11,361 bases of DNA from an uncultured Gammaproteobacteria bacterium (GTDB lineage Bacteria; Pseudomonadota; Gammaproteobacteria; Pseudomonadales; UBA5518), in assembly GCA_903921135.1 (NCBI GenBank), contig CAIXOY010000432.1, positions 1 through 11,361 of the forward strand, read 5' to 3'. Made by a program: the position numbers and the translations under genes. A model generated the notes under the pieces. That model saw nothing but the letters and a program-made list of their open reading frames with translations. It was not told the origin of the DNA and did no database searches. Of the stretch, positions 1-7,080 are shown one piece after another; positions within the stretch are counted from its first letter, which is position 1, and each line of letters begins with the position of its first letter.

Positions 1-75
1 GCCCGCGAAGCGCTGGCACTGGCAGCTGCGAAACTGCCTATCCCGACGGTATTCGTGAAGAGGACGGTGATGTGA
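1..75 (+). CDS. rplP: 50S ribosomal protein L16, C-terminal end (partial)
   Basis: Only the last 24 residues are visible, in frame from base 1 to the TGA at 73-75. They read AREALALAAAKLPIPTVFVK and then RTVM, which matches the C-terminus of L16 (E. coli ends in LAAAKLPIKTTFVTKTVM, from memory). L16 is a large-subunit protein near the A site and the central protuberance. The position immediately before rpmC is the standard S10-operon order (rplP-rpmC-rpsQ). The stop codon shares one base with the rpmC ATG (TGATG), so translation of the two is probably coupled. The 5' part of the gene lies outside the window. Confidence 0.96.
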   Translation, partial: AREALALAAAKLPIPTVFVKRTVM

Positions 76-266
76 TGGACATCCAGGAACTGCGCGGCAA
101 GTCCGTCGAAGATTTGAACAAGGAACTCCTCCGGCTTCTCGAAGCCGGCTTCAAGCTCCGGATGCAGAAGGCGACCGGCCAACTAGGGCAGACGCACCTA
201 ATTCGCGCACAGCGCCGGGACGTCGCTCGCGTGAAGACCATCCTCCGGGAAAAGGCAGGTAACTGA
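75..266 (+). CDS. rpmC: 50S ribosomal protein L29
   Basis: This 63-residue protein (MDIQELRGKSVEDLNKELLR...) has the L29 pattern: an N-terminal ELR-K helix, then a central FKLRMQKATGQL segment and the C-terminal RRDVARVKTILREKAG helix. The length equals that of E. coli L29. L29 forms a helical hairpin near the exit of the peptide tunnel and helps dock trigger factor and SRP. I chose the ATG at 75, which overlaps the rplP stop by one base. A GTG at 72 is also in frame and would add one residue, but the ATG gives the family length. An AGAGGACGG stretch upstream can serve as ribosome binding site. rpsQ follows after only 2 bases. Confidence 0.97.
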   Translation: MDIQELRGKSVEDLNKELLRLLEAGFKLRMQKATGQLGQTHLIRAQRRDVARVKTILREKAGN

Positions 267-268
267 GC

Positions 269-541
269 ATGACCGAGACGAGCAAGACCGGCCGAATCCT
301 GAGTGGCCGTGTCGTCAGCGACAAGATGGATAAGACGATTACCGTGCTGATCGAGCGGCGCGTCAAGCACCCGATGTATGGGAAGTACCTGACCCGTTCC
401 TCCAAGGTTCATGCGCACGACGAGAAAAACGAGTGCCGCATCGGTGATCTGGTGACCGTGCGCGAGACGCGCCCGCTGTCGCGCACCAAGACGTGGGCTC
501 TCGTCAGCATTGACGAACGCCCCGTGCGCGTTGACGCGTGA
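269..541 (+). CDS. rpsQ: 30S ribosomal protein S17
   Basis: This 90-residue protein carries the OB-fold signature of S17: GRVVSDKMDKTITVLIERR at residues 13-31, then VKHPMYGKYLTRSSKVHAHD and a second conserved stretch, ECRIGDLVTVRETRPLSRTK. S17 is a primary 16S rRNA binder of the small subunit (5' domain). It is about six residues longer than the E. coli protein, owing to a slightly longer N-terminus and C-terminus. It is the last gene of the S10 block in the E. coli arrangement. The next gene, rplN, starts 49 bases later, a wide gap for this operon. Confidence 0.97.
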   Translation: MTETSKTGRILSGRVVSDKMDKTITVLIERRVKHPMYGKYLTRSSKVHAHDEKNECRIGDLVTVRETRPLSRTKTWALVSIDERPVRVDA

Positions 542-590
542 CGGTAGTCGAACCAAAGAAAGCGCGCGGCGTGCAAACAGGTAACAGGCG

Positions 591-959
591 ATGATCCAGA
601 CCGAATCTTATCTAGACGTGGCAGACAACAGCGGCGCGCGCCGTGTGATGTGCATCAAGGTGCTCGGCGGCTCCCACCGTCGCTATGCGCGCGTGGGTGA
701 CGTGATCAAGGTCACTGTCAAGGATGCCATCCCGCGTGGTCGGGTCAAGAAGGGCCAGGTAATGAACGCTGTCGTCGTTCGTACTCGCAAAGGTGTTCGT
801 CGTCCAGATGGCTCGATCATTCGGTTCGACGACAATGCGGCCGTGCTTCTCAACAATCAGCTCGCCCCGATCGGTACCCGTATTTTCGGACCCGTGACTC
901 GCGAGCTTCGCACCGAGAAGTTCATGCGGATCATCTCGCTCGCTCCGGAAGTGCTCTGA
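591..959 (+). CDS. rplN: 50S ribosomal protein L14
   Basis: This 122-residue protein is nearly collinear with E. coli L14 (123 residues). It contains DVADNSGARRVMCIKVLGGS at residues 9-28, the VKKGQVMNAVVVRTRKGVRR strand-loop region and the C-terminal FMRIISLAPEVL. L14 is a small beta-barrel protein that sits at the subunit interface, contacts bridge B5/B8 elements and is the docking site for the silencing factor RsfS. It is the first gene of the spc block. The ATG at 591 follows an AACAGG element that is only a modest Shine-Dalgarno match. Confidence 0.98.
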   Translation: MIQTESYLDVADNSGARRVMCIKVLGGSHRRYARVGDVIKVTVKDAIPRGRVKKGQVMNAVVVRTRKGVRRPDGSIIRFDDNAAVLLNNQLAPIGTRIFGPVTRELRTEKFMRIISLAPEVL

Positions 960-984
960 GAGTCGGCGGTACAAGGGCAGGACA

Positions 985-1302
985 ATGGCAAAGATCAAGC
1001 GTAACGACGAGGTGATCGTCATCACCGGGCGCGACAAAGGCAAGCGGGGCAAGGTCCTCCGCATGCTCGACGATGCGCGCGTGACGGTTTCCGGTATCAA
1101 CATGGTGAAGCGCCACACCAAAGCCAACCCCCAGGCGGGCATCGCCGGAGGCATTGTCGAGAAGGAAGCATCGCTTCACCTCTCGAATGTGGCTCTGGTT
1201 AACCCGGCTACCGGCAAAGCCGACAGGGTTGGCTACAAGGTTCTCGCCGACGGCAAGAAAGTACGCGTATTCCGCTCCAGCGGCGAAGCGATCGACGGGT
1301 AA
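985..1302 (+). CDS. rplX: 50S ribosomal protein L24
   Basis: This 105-residue protein has a KOW motif at residues 3-30 (IKRNDEVIVITGRDKGKRGK) and a second conserved part reading GGIVEKEASLHLSNVALVNP. L24 is the assembly-initiating protein of the large subunit and binds the 5' end of 23S rRNA. Its length fits E. coli L24 (104 residues). The start follows a GGGCAGGA stretch. The stop TAA (1300-1302) lies only 5 bases before rplE. In E. coli this rplX/rplE junction is where S8 represses the spc mRNA. Confidence 0.98.
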   Translation: MAKIKRNDEVIVITGRDKGKRGKVLRMLDDARVTVSGINMVKRHTKANPQAGIAGGIVEKEASLHLSNVALVNPATGKADRVGYKVLADGKKVRVFRSSGEAIDG

Positions 1303-1307
1303 GGCAA

Positions 1308-1847
1308 ATGGCAACTCTCAAACAGCACTACCAGACCGAAGTCGTGCCCAAGCTCATGCAGGAGTTCGGGTACAGCAGCATCATGCAGGTGCCCAAGATC
1401 ACAAAGATCACGCTGAACATGGGCGTGGGTGAAGCTGTCGGCGACAAGAAAATCCTCGACAACGCCATCAATGATCTTACCGCCATCACGGGCCAGAAGC
1501 CGGTGTCCACAAAGGCGCGCAAATCCATCGCCGGATTCAAGATTCGCGAGGGCTGGCCGGTTGGATGCAAGGTAACGCTGCGTCGTGAACGCATGTACGA
1601 GTTTCTCGAGCGCCTGATTGGCATCGCGATACCGCGTATCCGTGACTTCCGCGGCATCAGTGCGAAGAGCTTCGACGGGCGCGGCAATTTTTCGATGGGC
1701 GTGACCGAGCAGATCATCTTCCCGGAGATTGATTACGACAAGATTGATGCGCTCCGGGGTATGGATATCTCCATTGCCACCACCGCCAAAACAGATGACG
1801 AGGCTCGCGCACTGCTGCGCGCCTTCAATTTTCCTTTCAGGGGCTGA
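1308..1847 (+). CDS. rplE: 50S ribosomal protein L5
   Basis: This 179-residue protein has the same length as E. coli L5. The N-terminal half has MQVPKITKITLNMGVGEAVG and GQKPVSTKARKSIAGFKIRE. The C-terminal half has the FDGRGNFSMGVTEQIIFPEI signature and DISIATTAKTDDEARALLRA. L5 binds 5S rRNA with L18 and L25, forms part of the central protuberance and contacts the P-site tRNA elbow. Its ribosome binding site (GGGTAAGG) overlaps the rplX stop. Codons 12-23 (1341-1376) can fold into a helix at the position of the E. coli S8 repressor target, listed separately. Confidence 0.98.
   Translation: MATLKQHYQTEVVPKLMQEFGYSSIMQVPKITKITLNMGVGEAVGDKKILDNAINDLTAITGQKPVSTKARKSIAGFKIREGWPVGCKVTLRRERMYEFLERLIGIAIPRIRDFRGISAKSFDGRGNFSMGVTEQIIFPEIDYDKIDALRGMDISIATTAKTDDEARALLRAFNFPFRG
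1341..1376 (+). promoter_or_regulatory. Candidate S8 translational-repressor site in the start of rplE
   Basis: The RNA here can fold as one long hairpin. Its pairs are G1341-C1376, U1342.G1375, a C1343xA1374 mismatch, 1344-1346 with 1371-1373 (one G.U), 1347-1349 with 1368-1370, A1350/A1351 with U1366/U1365, and CUC 1353-1355 with GAG 1362-1364. The loop is AUGCAG, with G1352 and C1367 bulged. In E. coli, S8 binds a hairpin at the same codons of rplE and shuts down the spc mRNA. From memory, the E. coli stem uses A/U-rich pairs where this one uses CCC/GGG, so the pairing is kept while the bases differ. The folding was done by hand, and binding is inferred. Confidence 0.5.
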
Positions 1848-1853
1848 GTACAC

Positions 1854-2159
1854 ATGGCCAAGACGAGCATGGTCGAGCGCGAAAAGCGTCGCAAGCGCAC
1901 CGTCGCCAAATACGCGAAGAAGCGTGCGGCGATCCGTGCAATCATCCGCGACCCGAAAGCAACCGACGAGCAGCGTTGGGACGCCCAGGTGGCGCTGCAG
2001 AAGCTGCCGCGTGACGCCAGCCCCGTTCGTATGCATTCCCGTTGCGAGCTTACGGGTCGCCCCCACGGTGTCTACCGTCGCTTCGGCCTCGGGCGGAACA
2101 AGTTGCGTGAGGCTGCGATGCGGGGCGACGTGCCCGGCCTCGTGAAGTCAAGCTGGTAA
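1854..2159 (+). CDS. rpsN: 30S ribosomal protein S14 (zinc-free type)
   Basis: This 101-residue protein, the same length as E. coli S14, carries the family signature SRCELTGRPHGVYRRFGLGR at residues 62-81 just before the C-terminal helix. It has only one cysteine (C64) and lacks the paired CxxC motifs of the short zinc-binding S14 type, so this is the long, zinc-independent form. S14 is a late-assembly protein of the 30S head near the A site. Its start is 6 bases after the rplE stop. Confidence 0.98.
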   Translation: MAKTSMVEREKRRKRTVAKYAKKRAAIRAIIRDPKATDEQRWDAQVALQKLPRDASPVRMHSRCELTGRPHGVYRRFGLGRNKLREAAMRGDVPGLVKSSW

Positions 2160-2174
2160 GCGCGAGGAATCCAG

Positions 2175-2570
2175 ATGAGCATGCAGGACCCTATTGCGGA
2201 CATGTTGACCCGCATCCGCAACGCCCAGGCGCGCGGCAAGGCTAACGTGAAGATGCCCTCTTCCACGAAGAAGATCGCTATCGTTCGCGTCCTCCGTGAT
2301 GAAGGCTATGTTGCCGGTTACAAGGTGGCTGCCGAGGACGGGAAGCCCGTGCTTGATGTCACTCTCAAGTATTACGAAGGCAAGCCGGTGATCTCCGAGA
2401 TTCACCGGATGAGTCGTTCCGGCCTGCGGCACTACGCCGGCAAGGACGAGCTCCCGAAGGTACGTGCCGGCCTTGGCATTGCGATCATATCGACCAGCCG
2501 CGGCGTCATGACAGACCGAGCGGCACGCGCTGCCGGCGTTGGTGGTGAAGTTCTTTGCACGGTGTTCTGA
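2175..2570 (+). CDS. rpsH: 30S ribosomal protein S8, probable spc-operon repressor
   Basis: This 131-residue protein begins MSMQDPIADMLTRIRNAQAR as in E. coli S8 (130 residues). It contains the RNA-contacting GIAIISTSRGVMTDRAARAA stretch at residues 101-120, with the conserved STS at 106-108. S8 binds helix 21 of 16S rRNA and organises the platform. In E. coli it also represses its own operon by binding the rplE start. The protein ends GGEVLCTVF. E. coli and many relatives have Tyr where this one has Thr129 (CYV), a small but readable difference confirmed in the codons (tgc acg gtg). A GAGGAA element precedes the ATG. Confidence 0.98.
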   Translation: MSMQDPIADMLTRIRNAQARGKANVKMPSSTKKIAIVRVLRDEGYVAGYKVAAEDGKPVLDVTLKYYEGKPVISEIHRMSRSGLRHYAGKDELPKVRAGLGIAIISTSRGVMTDRAARAAGVGGEVLCTVF

Positions 2571-2609
2571 TCCCTAAAGGATCGCAGTAAATCAGCGACA
2601 GGTGGAATC

Positions 2610-3137
2610 ATGTCGAGAGTGGCGAAAAAACCAGTGACCCTGCCTTCGGGCGTCGATGTGACGCTGGAAGGCAACACAGTCACGGTGAAAGGCGGCAAGG
2701 GCACGCTCTCCCTCACTGTCCACGCGGGCGTGAAGATCACGCAAGCCGACAATGAGTTGCGGTTCGAGCCCAACACCCTGGCAGACGATGCGCAGGCCGG
2801 CACCGCCCGCGTTCTCGTGGGGAATATGGTTACGGGTGTAAGTCAGGGGTTTGAGCGCAAGCTTCAACTCGTGGGCGTTGGTTACAGAGCGGCTGCGAAA
2901 CCTGGCAGCGTGACGCTGACCTTGGGCTTTTCGCATCCGGTCGAATATGTGCTGCCTGCAGGCATTACCGCCGAGACGCCGACGCAGACCGATATCGTTC
3001 TGAAAGGTTCCGATAAGCGCCTTCTCGGTCAGGTTGCGGCTGATATCCGCGCATACCGGCCACCGGAACCGTACAAGGGCAAAGGCATCCGTTATTCCGA
3101 TGAACAGGTTCTCCGCAAGGAAGCGAAGAAGAAGTAG
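2610..3137 (+). CDS. rplF: 50S ribosomal protein L6
   Basis: This 175-residue protein is slightly shorter than E. coli L6 (177). It starts MSRVAKKPVTLPSGVDVTLE and contains the duplicated L6 fold. The second half carries the best signature, KLQLVGVGYRAAAKPGSVTL, followed by LGFSHPVEYVLPAGITAETP, and the C-terminal RPPEPYKGKGIRY segment ends in a basic KEAKKK tail. L6 binds helix 97 of 23S rRNA near the sarcin-ricin loop and the GTPase centre. The 39-base gap after rpsH shows only a weak GGTGGA-type ribosome binding site. Confidence 0.98.
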   Translation: MSRVAKKPVTLPSGVDVTLEGNTVTVKGGKGTLSLTVHAGVKITQADNELRFEPNTLADDAQAGTARVLVGNMVTGVSQGFERKLQLVGVGYRAAAKPGSVTLTLGFSHPVEYVLPAGITAETPTQTDIVLKGSDKRLLGQVAADIRAYRPPEPYKGKGIRYSDEQVLRKEAKKK

Positions 3138-3146
3138 GGCAAGCAC

Positions 3147-3497
3147 ATGAGCGAAAAGCAGGACGGACGGCGTCGCCGCGCGAAGAGCGGGCGGCTCAGA
3201 ATGAAGCAACTGGGAGCAGTGCGCCTTTGCGTGCACCGTACACCCCGTCACATCTACGCGCAGGTCATTTCAGCATCGGGCGACACGGTTCTCGCGAGCG
3301 CTTCAACGCTCGACGGCAGCCTGCGCGAAGGCAAGACCGGGAACTCGGACGCGGCAGCCAGTGTTGGGCGCCTGATAGCCGAGCGTGCGAAGGCCGCGGG
3401 TGTGACGCGCGTCGCTTTCGATCGTAGCGGCTTCCGATATCACGGGCGGGTCAAGGCGCTGGCTGATGCAGCGCGCGAAGGCGGACTGGAATTCTAG
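3147..3497 (+). CDS. rplR: 50S ribosomal protein L18
   Basis: This 116-residue protein matches L18. It has a basic, probably flexible N-terminus rich in Arg/Lys (GRRRRAKSGRLRMK), then RLCVHRTPRHIYAQVI, the TGNSDAAASVGRLIAERA helix and the C-terminal FDRSGFRYHGRVKALADAAR signature. L18 carries 5S rRNA into the large subunit together with L5. Its length fits the E. coli protein (117). It lies 9 bases after rplF and 9 bases before rpsE, typical tight spacing in this block. Confidence 0.98.
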   Translation: MSEKQDGRRRRAKSGRLRMKQLGAVRLCVHRTPRHIYAQVISASGDTVLASASTLDGSLREGKTGNSDAAASVGRLIAERAKAAGVTRVAFDRSGFRYHGRVKALADAAREGGLEF

Positions 3498-3506
3498 GGT
3501 ACATAC

Positions 3507-4016
3507 ATGGCGTTCGAGCAGCAGGATTCAGGCGGTAACGAGGGCTTCCAAGAGAAGCTCGTTCAGGTCAACCGCGTCGCCAAGGTGGTGAAAGGGGGGC
3601 GTATTTTCGCCTTCACTGCACTCACTGTCGTCGGCGACGGTAAAGGCCGAGTCGGTTTCGGTCGGGGCAAGGCCCGCGAAGTGCCGGCCGCAATCCAGAA
3701 GGCAATGGACGCGGCACGGCGGAACATGATTCACGTGGAAGTCGACAGGGGAACTATCCAGTACCCGGTGCGTGCCCGACACGGCGCTTCCAAGGTGTAC
3801 ATGCAGCCTGCATCCGAGGGTACCGGCGTCATCGCGGGTGGAGCCATGCGCGCCGTCCTCGAGATCGCCGGCGTCCACAACGTTTTGGCGAAGTGCTACG
3901 GCTCCACCAACCCGGTGAATGTCGTGAGAGCCACTTTCGCAGCGCTGAAGTCGCTTCGCTCCCCTGAGGAAGTGGCGGCCAAGCGGGGCAAGACCGTCTC
4001 CGACATCCTCGGTTGA
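3507..4016 (+). CDS. rpsE: 30S ribosomal protein S5
   Basis: This 169-residue protein (E. coli 167) has the double-stranded-RNA-binding-like N domain at about residues 16-79, including VNRVAKVVKGGRIFAFTALT and VGDGKGRVGFGRGKAREVPA. The C domain follows, with MQPASEGTGVIAGGAMRAVL and GVHNVLAKCYGSTNPVNVVR. S5 lies at the mRNA entry side and affects fidelity and helicase activity. The loop at residues 21-34 is the region where spectinomycin-resistance and ram-type changes arise in E. coli, and the KGGR core looks wild-type here. The first 15 residues are variable and differ from E. coli. Confidence 0.98.
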   Translation: MAFEQQDSGGNEGFQEKLVQVNRVAKVVKGGRIFAFTALTVVGDGKGRVGFGRGKAREVPAAIQKAMDAARRNMIHVEVDRGTIQYPVRARHGASKVYMQPASEGTGVIAGGAMRAVLEIAGVHNVLAKCYGSTNPVNVVRATFAALKSLRSPEEVAAKRGKTVSDILG

Positions 4017-4041
4017 TGCGTCTGGAATCTGGAGAGAAGTC

Positions 4042-4230
4042 ATGAGCAACATGCTGAAGGTCACGCTGCTGAAGAGCACCTCTGGCCGACTCGAGAGCCA
4101 CAAGGCCTGCGTTCGCGGCCTCGGCCTGCGTCGTATCGGCCACGCGGTCGAGGTCCAGGATTCGGCCGCAGTACGCGGAATGATCAACAAGGTCAGCTAC
4201 ATGCTGAAGGTCGAGGGTGGCGCGCAATGA
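4042..4230 (+). CDS. rpmD: 50S ribosomal protein L30
   Basis: This 62-residue protein (E. coli 59) has the L30 pattern: LKVTLLKSTSGRLESHKACV and GLGLRRIGHAVEVQDSAAVR, then GMINKVSYMLKVE. L30 is a small large-subunit protein absent from many bacterial lineages, so its presence helps describe the organism. GGAGAG upstream serves as ribosome binding site. The stop overlaps the rplO start by four bases (ATGA), which suggests translational coupling. Confidence 0.97.
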   Translation: MSNMLKVTLLKSTSGRLESHKACVRGLGLRRIGHAVEVQDSAAVRGMINKVSYMLKVEGGAQ

Positions 4231-4675
4231 GCGGCGAGAACATGCGACTCAACACCTTGGCGCCGGCTCCCGGCAGCCGTAAGCCTCGCACCCGGGTAGG
4301 TCGTGGTGGTGGCAGTGGGCTTGGCAAGACGGCAGGGCGTGGCCACAAAGGGCAGCGTGCACGAAAGAGCGGCAACGTGCGTCCTGGATTTGAGGGCGGC
4401 CAAATGCCCATCCAGCAGCGTTTGCCGAAATACGGGTTCAGCTCGGCGATGGCCCGAGTCACTGCGCAGCTGCGGCTCTCCGAGCTCGACAAGGTCGCAG
4501 GTGACGTAGTCGACCTTGATACGCTCAAAGCCTCCAACGTTGTTTCGCGCAATATCGACCGCGTACGCGTGTTCTTGTCGGGATCGGTGACGCGCTCGCT
4601 GCACCTCAAGGGCGTCGCAGTGACTAAGGGTGCTCGTGCTGCCATTGAAGCAGCAGGCGGCAAGGTAGAGGATTG

Positions 4676-4676
<1 letters not shown>
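4227..4676 (+). CDS. rplO: 50S ribosomal protein L15
   Basis: From the ATG at 4227 this is a 149-residue protein. It has the conserved N-terminal glycine-rich segment RVGRGGGSGLGKTAGRGHKG, then FEGGQMPIQQRLPKYGFSS and the C-terminal VTKGARAAIEAAGGKVED helix. L15 is a late-assembly large-subunit protein whose extended N-terminus threads into 23S rRNA. A second in-frame ATG at 4242 would give MRLNTLAPAPG and 144 residues, exactly the E. coli start and length. I list 4227 because GAGGG at 4213-4217 is well spaced for it and it makes the ATGA overlap with rpmD. The 4242 start remains possible. Confidence 0.96.
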
Positions 4677-5998
<1,322 letters not shown>

Positions 5999-6028
5999 GT
6001 CGTCCGGGCAAAGAGCGGGAGTAGGAAG

Positions 6029-6145
6029 ATGAAAGTACAGGCGTCCGTCAAAAAGGTCTGCCGCAATTGCAAGATCGTGCGCCGCAAAGGCAGCGTACGC
6101 GTCATCTGCAAGGTCGAACCCCGTCACAAGCAGCGTCAGGGCTGA
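6029..6145 (+). CDS. rpmJ: 50S ribosomal protein L36 (zinc-binding form)
   Basis: This short gene encodes 38 residues, from MKVQASVKKVCRNCKIVRRK to EPRHKQRQG, the same length as E. coli L36. The zinc-ribbon ligands C11, C14, C27 and H33 are all present, so this is the zinc-binding (C+) form. L36 binds 23S rRNA at the base of the L7/L12 stalk side of the large subunit. GGGAG and AGGAAG lie just before the ATG. It is the last gene of the spc block and follows secY by 30 bases with no infA between them, as in E. coli. Confidence 0.98.
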   Translation: MKVQASVKKVCRNCKIVRRKGSVRVICKVEPRHKQRQG

Positions 6146-6177
6146 GCGGGAAAATTCCGCGGCAGATTCTGTCGCGA

Positions 6178-6206
6178 TTGATTTGAACAGGGTCCGAGGC
6201 TAAGAT
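6178..6206 (+). promoter_or_regulatory. Probable sigma70-type promoter of the alpha block
   Basis: In the 109-base gap between rpmJ and rpsM there is a -35-like TTGATT (6178-6183) and a -10-like TAAGAT (6201-6206), separated by exactly 17 bases. Each hexamer matches four of six consensus bases. Transcription would start near 6213 and give a leader of about 40 bases before rpsM. In E. coli the alpha operon also has its own promoter at this place. No terminator is visible in the gap, so readthrough from the spc block is expected as well. This is inferred from sequence alone. Confidence 0.5.
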
Positions 6207-6254
6207 GCCGCGCTTTTTTCGGCGGCTTTGCCCGGCCAAACTGGAGTGATCTGA

Positions 6255-6611
6255 ATGGCTCGTATCGCGGGTGTGAACATCCCGGACAACAAGCACGCGG
6301 TCATCGCGCTGACCTACATCTTCGGAATCGGTAATACCCGTGCCCGCCAGATTTGTGATGCTGCCAATGTCCCGGAAACGGCCCGCGTGGGGTCCCTGTC
6401 CGAAGAACAGCTTGAATCGCTTCGCGGAGCGGTAGGCAAGTTCACCGTCGAAGGCGACCTTCGCCGCGAGGTGAACATGAGCATCAAGCGCCTCATGGAT
6501 TTGGGTTGCTACCGCGGACTCCGTCACCGCAAAGGCCTCCCGGTTCGCGGTCAACGTACCAAGACGAATGCGCGCACCCGGAAGGGCCCGCGGCGTCAGA
6601 TCAAGAAGTAA
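6255..6611 (+). CDS. rpsM: 30S ribosomal protein S13
   Basis: This 118-residue protein has the E. coli length. It begins MARIAGVNIPDNKHAVIALT, has the helix-turn-helix-like YIFGIGNTRARQI segment and the long helix, and ends with the signature GLRHRKGLPVRGQRTKTNAR plus a basic KGPRRQIKK tail. S13 sits at the top of the 30S head, forms bridges B1a/B1b with the large subunit and contacts the P-site tRNA through its tail. GGAG at 6243-6246 is well placed for the ATG. It is the first gene of the alpha block. In E. coli the S4 repressor binds a pseudoknot around this start, but I could not recognise one here. Confidence 0.98.
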   Translation: MARIAGVNIPDNKHAVIALTYIFGIGNTRARQICDAANVPETARVGSLSEEQLESLRGAVGKFTVEGDLRREVNMSIKRLMDLGCYRGLRHRKGLPVRGQRTKTNARTRKGPRRQIKK

Positions 6612-6629
6612 TCCGGTCTCCGGCCGGAT
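6611..6629 (+). other. Small hairpin just after rpsM
   Basis: A six-pair inverted repeat, ATCCGG (6611-6616) and CCGGAT (6624-6629) with a seven-base loop, begins at the last base of the rpsM stop. No T-run follows, so it is not a standard terminator. It could protect or punctuate the mRNA between rpsM and rpsK, or be chance in GC-rich DNA. Confidence 0.35.
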
Positions 6630-6656
6630 CACACAGCACATCCAGGAACAGCAGCA

Positions 6657-7055
6657 ATGGCAAAGCCCGCCGCATCCAAGACCGTCGTCAAGAAGAAGGT
6701 GCGCCGTCAGGTCGCAGACGGCATCGCACACGTGCATGCTTCCTTCAACAATACGATCGTCACGATCACCGACCGTCAAGGCAACACGCTCAGCTGGGCC
6801 ACCTCTGGTGGTGCCGGTTTCCGTGGCTCGCGCAAGAGCACACCCTTTGCGGCACAGGTGGCAGCAGAGAAAGCGGGAAACATCGCGCTTGAATACGGCC
6901 TCAAGAATCTCGATGTTCAGGTCAAGGGCCCCGGCCCAGGGCGTGAATCTGCGGTTCGGGCTCTGAATGCCTGTGGCTACAAGATCACCAATATCACCGA
7001 CGTCACGCCGATCCCGCACAACGGGTGCCGGCCTCCCAAGAAACGTCGCGTGTAA
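6657..7055 (+). CDS. rpsK: 30S ribosomal protein S11
   Basis: This 132-residue protein (E. coli 129) contains VADGIAHVHASFNNTIVTIT, then ATSGGAGFRGSRKSTPFAAQ, VKGPGPGRESAVRALNACG and the C-terminal PIPHNGCRPPKKRRV. S11 lies on the 30S platform, next to the mRNA exit and the Shine-Dalgarno helix. The Asn122-Gly123 pair corresponds to the site where E. coli S11 is known to contain isoaspartate. The N-terminus has a short lysine-rich extension (VVKKKVRR). AGGAA upstream is a reasonable ribosome binding site. Confidence 0.98.
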   Translation: MAKPAASKTVVKKKVRRQVADGIAHVHASFNNTIVTITDRQGNTLSWATSGGAGFRGSRKSTPFAAQVAAEKAGNIALEYGLKNLDVQVKGPGPGRESAVRALNACGYKITNITDVTPIPHNGCRPPKKRRV

Positions 7056-7080
7056 TCAAACAGGACCAGGGTAACCGGAA

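Noticed and set aside
531..560. Possible spc promoter using TTGACG at 531-536
   Set aside because: No acceptable -10 hexamer lies at 16-18 bases. The closest positions read CCAAAG, CAAAGA and AAAGAA, so it is kept only as an open question.
1233..2066. Minus-strand open frame of 277 codons across rplE and rpsN
   Set aside because: Antisense to two well-conserved ribosomal protein genes, with no domain recognised.
6207..6226. Stem GCCGC/GCGGC in the rpmJ-rpsM gap as a terminator
   Set aside because: The T-run is in the loop, not after the stem, and only TTTG follows. It also overlaps the predicted alpha promoter start.
6102..7019. Minus-strand open frame of 305 codons opposite rpsM and rpsK
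   Set aside because: Shadow of the real genes on the + strand, with low-complexity, family-less translation and no plausible ribosome binding context.
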